Source: an uncultured Chlorobiales bacterium
GTDB lineage: Bacteria; Bacteroidota; Chlorobiia; Chlorobiales; Chlorobiaceae
Reading direction: 5' to 3'
Assembly (NCBI GenBank): GCA_903929135.1
Contig: CAIYTH010000050.1
Span: 1 to 64,000 of the forward strand
DNA: 64,000 bases
Shown: positions 63,343 through 64,000 of the stretch, in pieces
Position numbering within the stretch: the first letter of the stretch is position 1
Layout of the letters: every line of letters begins with the position of its first letter
The notes under the pieces: generated by a model
What the model was told of the DNA's origin: nothing
The model's database searches: none
What the model saw: the letters and a program-made list of their open reading frames with translations, nothing else
Position numbers and translations under genes: made by a program

Positions 63343-64000
63343 ATGCCGACATTCAGGGACGTAATGGGAATAATCGACGGAACCTCAGATATCGACTGTT
63401 CCAACAGGGGATTGACATCGCTCGAGGGATCTCCTGAATTCGTCGAGGGCACATTCGACTGTTCCGGGAATCTCCTCTCGACGCTCGAAGGAGCACCTGC
63501 GATCACCGGAAGCTTCGACTGTTCCCGCAACCTGCTCACCTCACTCGAGGGTGGACCGAAGAGAGTCGATGGCAATTTCGACTGCTCCGGGAACAGGATG
63601 ACCAGCCTCAAGGGCTCACCGCTCAAGGTGAAAGGTTCCTTCGACTGTTCGGAGAACCTCCTGGTCTCCCTGAATGGGGCCCCGAAAAAAGTGGCCCTCC
63701 TGTTCGACTGCTCGCACAACAGGCTTGGTTCACTCGACGGTTCACCGCTTGAAACCGGTGCCTTCGACTGTTCAAACAACCGGCTTTTTTCGCTTGACGG
63801 CGCTCCGGACGAGGTTCATCATGACTTCGACTGTTCCGGAAACCTGATCGCTTCGCTTGCCGGATGCCCTGATTTCGTCCATGGGCGTTTCTCCTGCGCC
63901 GATAACCGCCTCGAGGATCTCAGGCACGGTCCGGTGGAAGTGTCGGGAGATTTCGACTGCTCCGGCAACAGGCTCACAACACTGAAACGGGCCCCAAAAA
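63343..64000 (+). CDS. Tandem-repeat (LRR-like) protein, open at right window edge
   Basis: ATG 63343: MPTFRDVMGIIDGTSDIDCSNRGLTSLEGSPEFVEGTFDCSGNLLSTLEGAPAITGSFDCSRNLLTSLEGGPKRVDGNFDCSGNRMTSLKGSP...; no stop before 64000. Confidence 0.85.
   Translation, partial: MPTFRDVMGIIDGTSDIDCSNRGLTSLEGSPEFVEGTFDCSGNLLSTLEGAPAITGSFDCSRNLLTSLEGGPKRVDGNFDCSGNRMTSLKGSPLKVKGSFDCSENLLVSLNGAPKKVALLFDCSHNRLGSLDGSPLETGAFDCSNNRLFSLDGAPDEVHHDFDCSGNLIASLAGCPDFVHGRFSCADNRLEDLRHGPVEVSGDFDCSGNRLTTLKRAPK
63385..64000 (+). repeat. In-frame tandem repeat, 60/63-nt period (consensus FDCSxNxLxSLxGxPxxVxGx)
   Basis: GACTGYTC(C) core recurs at about 63393, 63456, 63516, 63579, 63642, 63705, 63765, 63828 and 63954, with a degenerate copy near 63891. 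Confidence 0.9.

Noticed and set aside
63321-63779. 152-aa minus-strand repetitive ORF (EQSKxPxTxxGxPSS...)
   Set aside because: Reverse frame of the FDCS repeat gene; periodicity is inherited from the plus-strand codons.

Overview
The window reads as a stretch of green sulfur bacterial (Chlorobiaceae-like) chromosome. It is high-GC and gene-dense. The taxonomic pointers are a BciA-type 8-vinyl reductase, a CsmB/CsmF-like chlorosome envelope protein and an Hdr/Flox cluster. No rRNA, tRNA, CRISPR array, transposase or prophage was recognised. Main blocks: (i) a PAS/GAF hybrid histidine kinase running off the left edge; (ii) small conserved proteins (DUF535, DUF2461, DUF1003), bciA, a ferredoxin-nitroreductase, and an Old Yellow Enzyme gene split by an apparent 1-nt frameshift; (iii) purT, a degenerate class III cyclase-like protein, a chlorosome protein, an XRE regulator, an AT-rich island and an OGG-like glycosylase; (iv) tandem SDR paralogs, secA, purL, nnrD/E, an aminotransferase and mscL with a zinc-ribbon tail; (v) a six-gene HdrCB-HdrA-MvhD/FloxD-FloxC-FloxB-FloxA-like electron-bifurcation cluster; (vi) a MurB-DOMON-like fusion divergent from a caspase-like protease; (vii) a P-type ATPase, an APC permease, a Nif11-like leader-peptide gene, SDR, GT2, a heme-copper-oxidase-subunit-I-like membrane protein, DoxX and an RND pump; (viii) a phosphate island with three tandem pstS paralogs, pstCAB, phoU, a PhoU-like gene and a putative porin, with ppk1 nearby; (ix) a GNAT/PlsC acyltransferase pair; (x) a tandem 'FDCSxNxLxSLxGxP' repeat protein running off the right edge. 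Family calls come from reading motifs in the translations. No database search was run.
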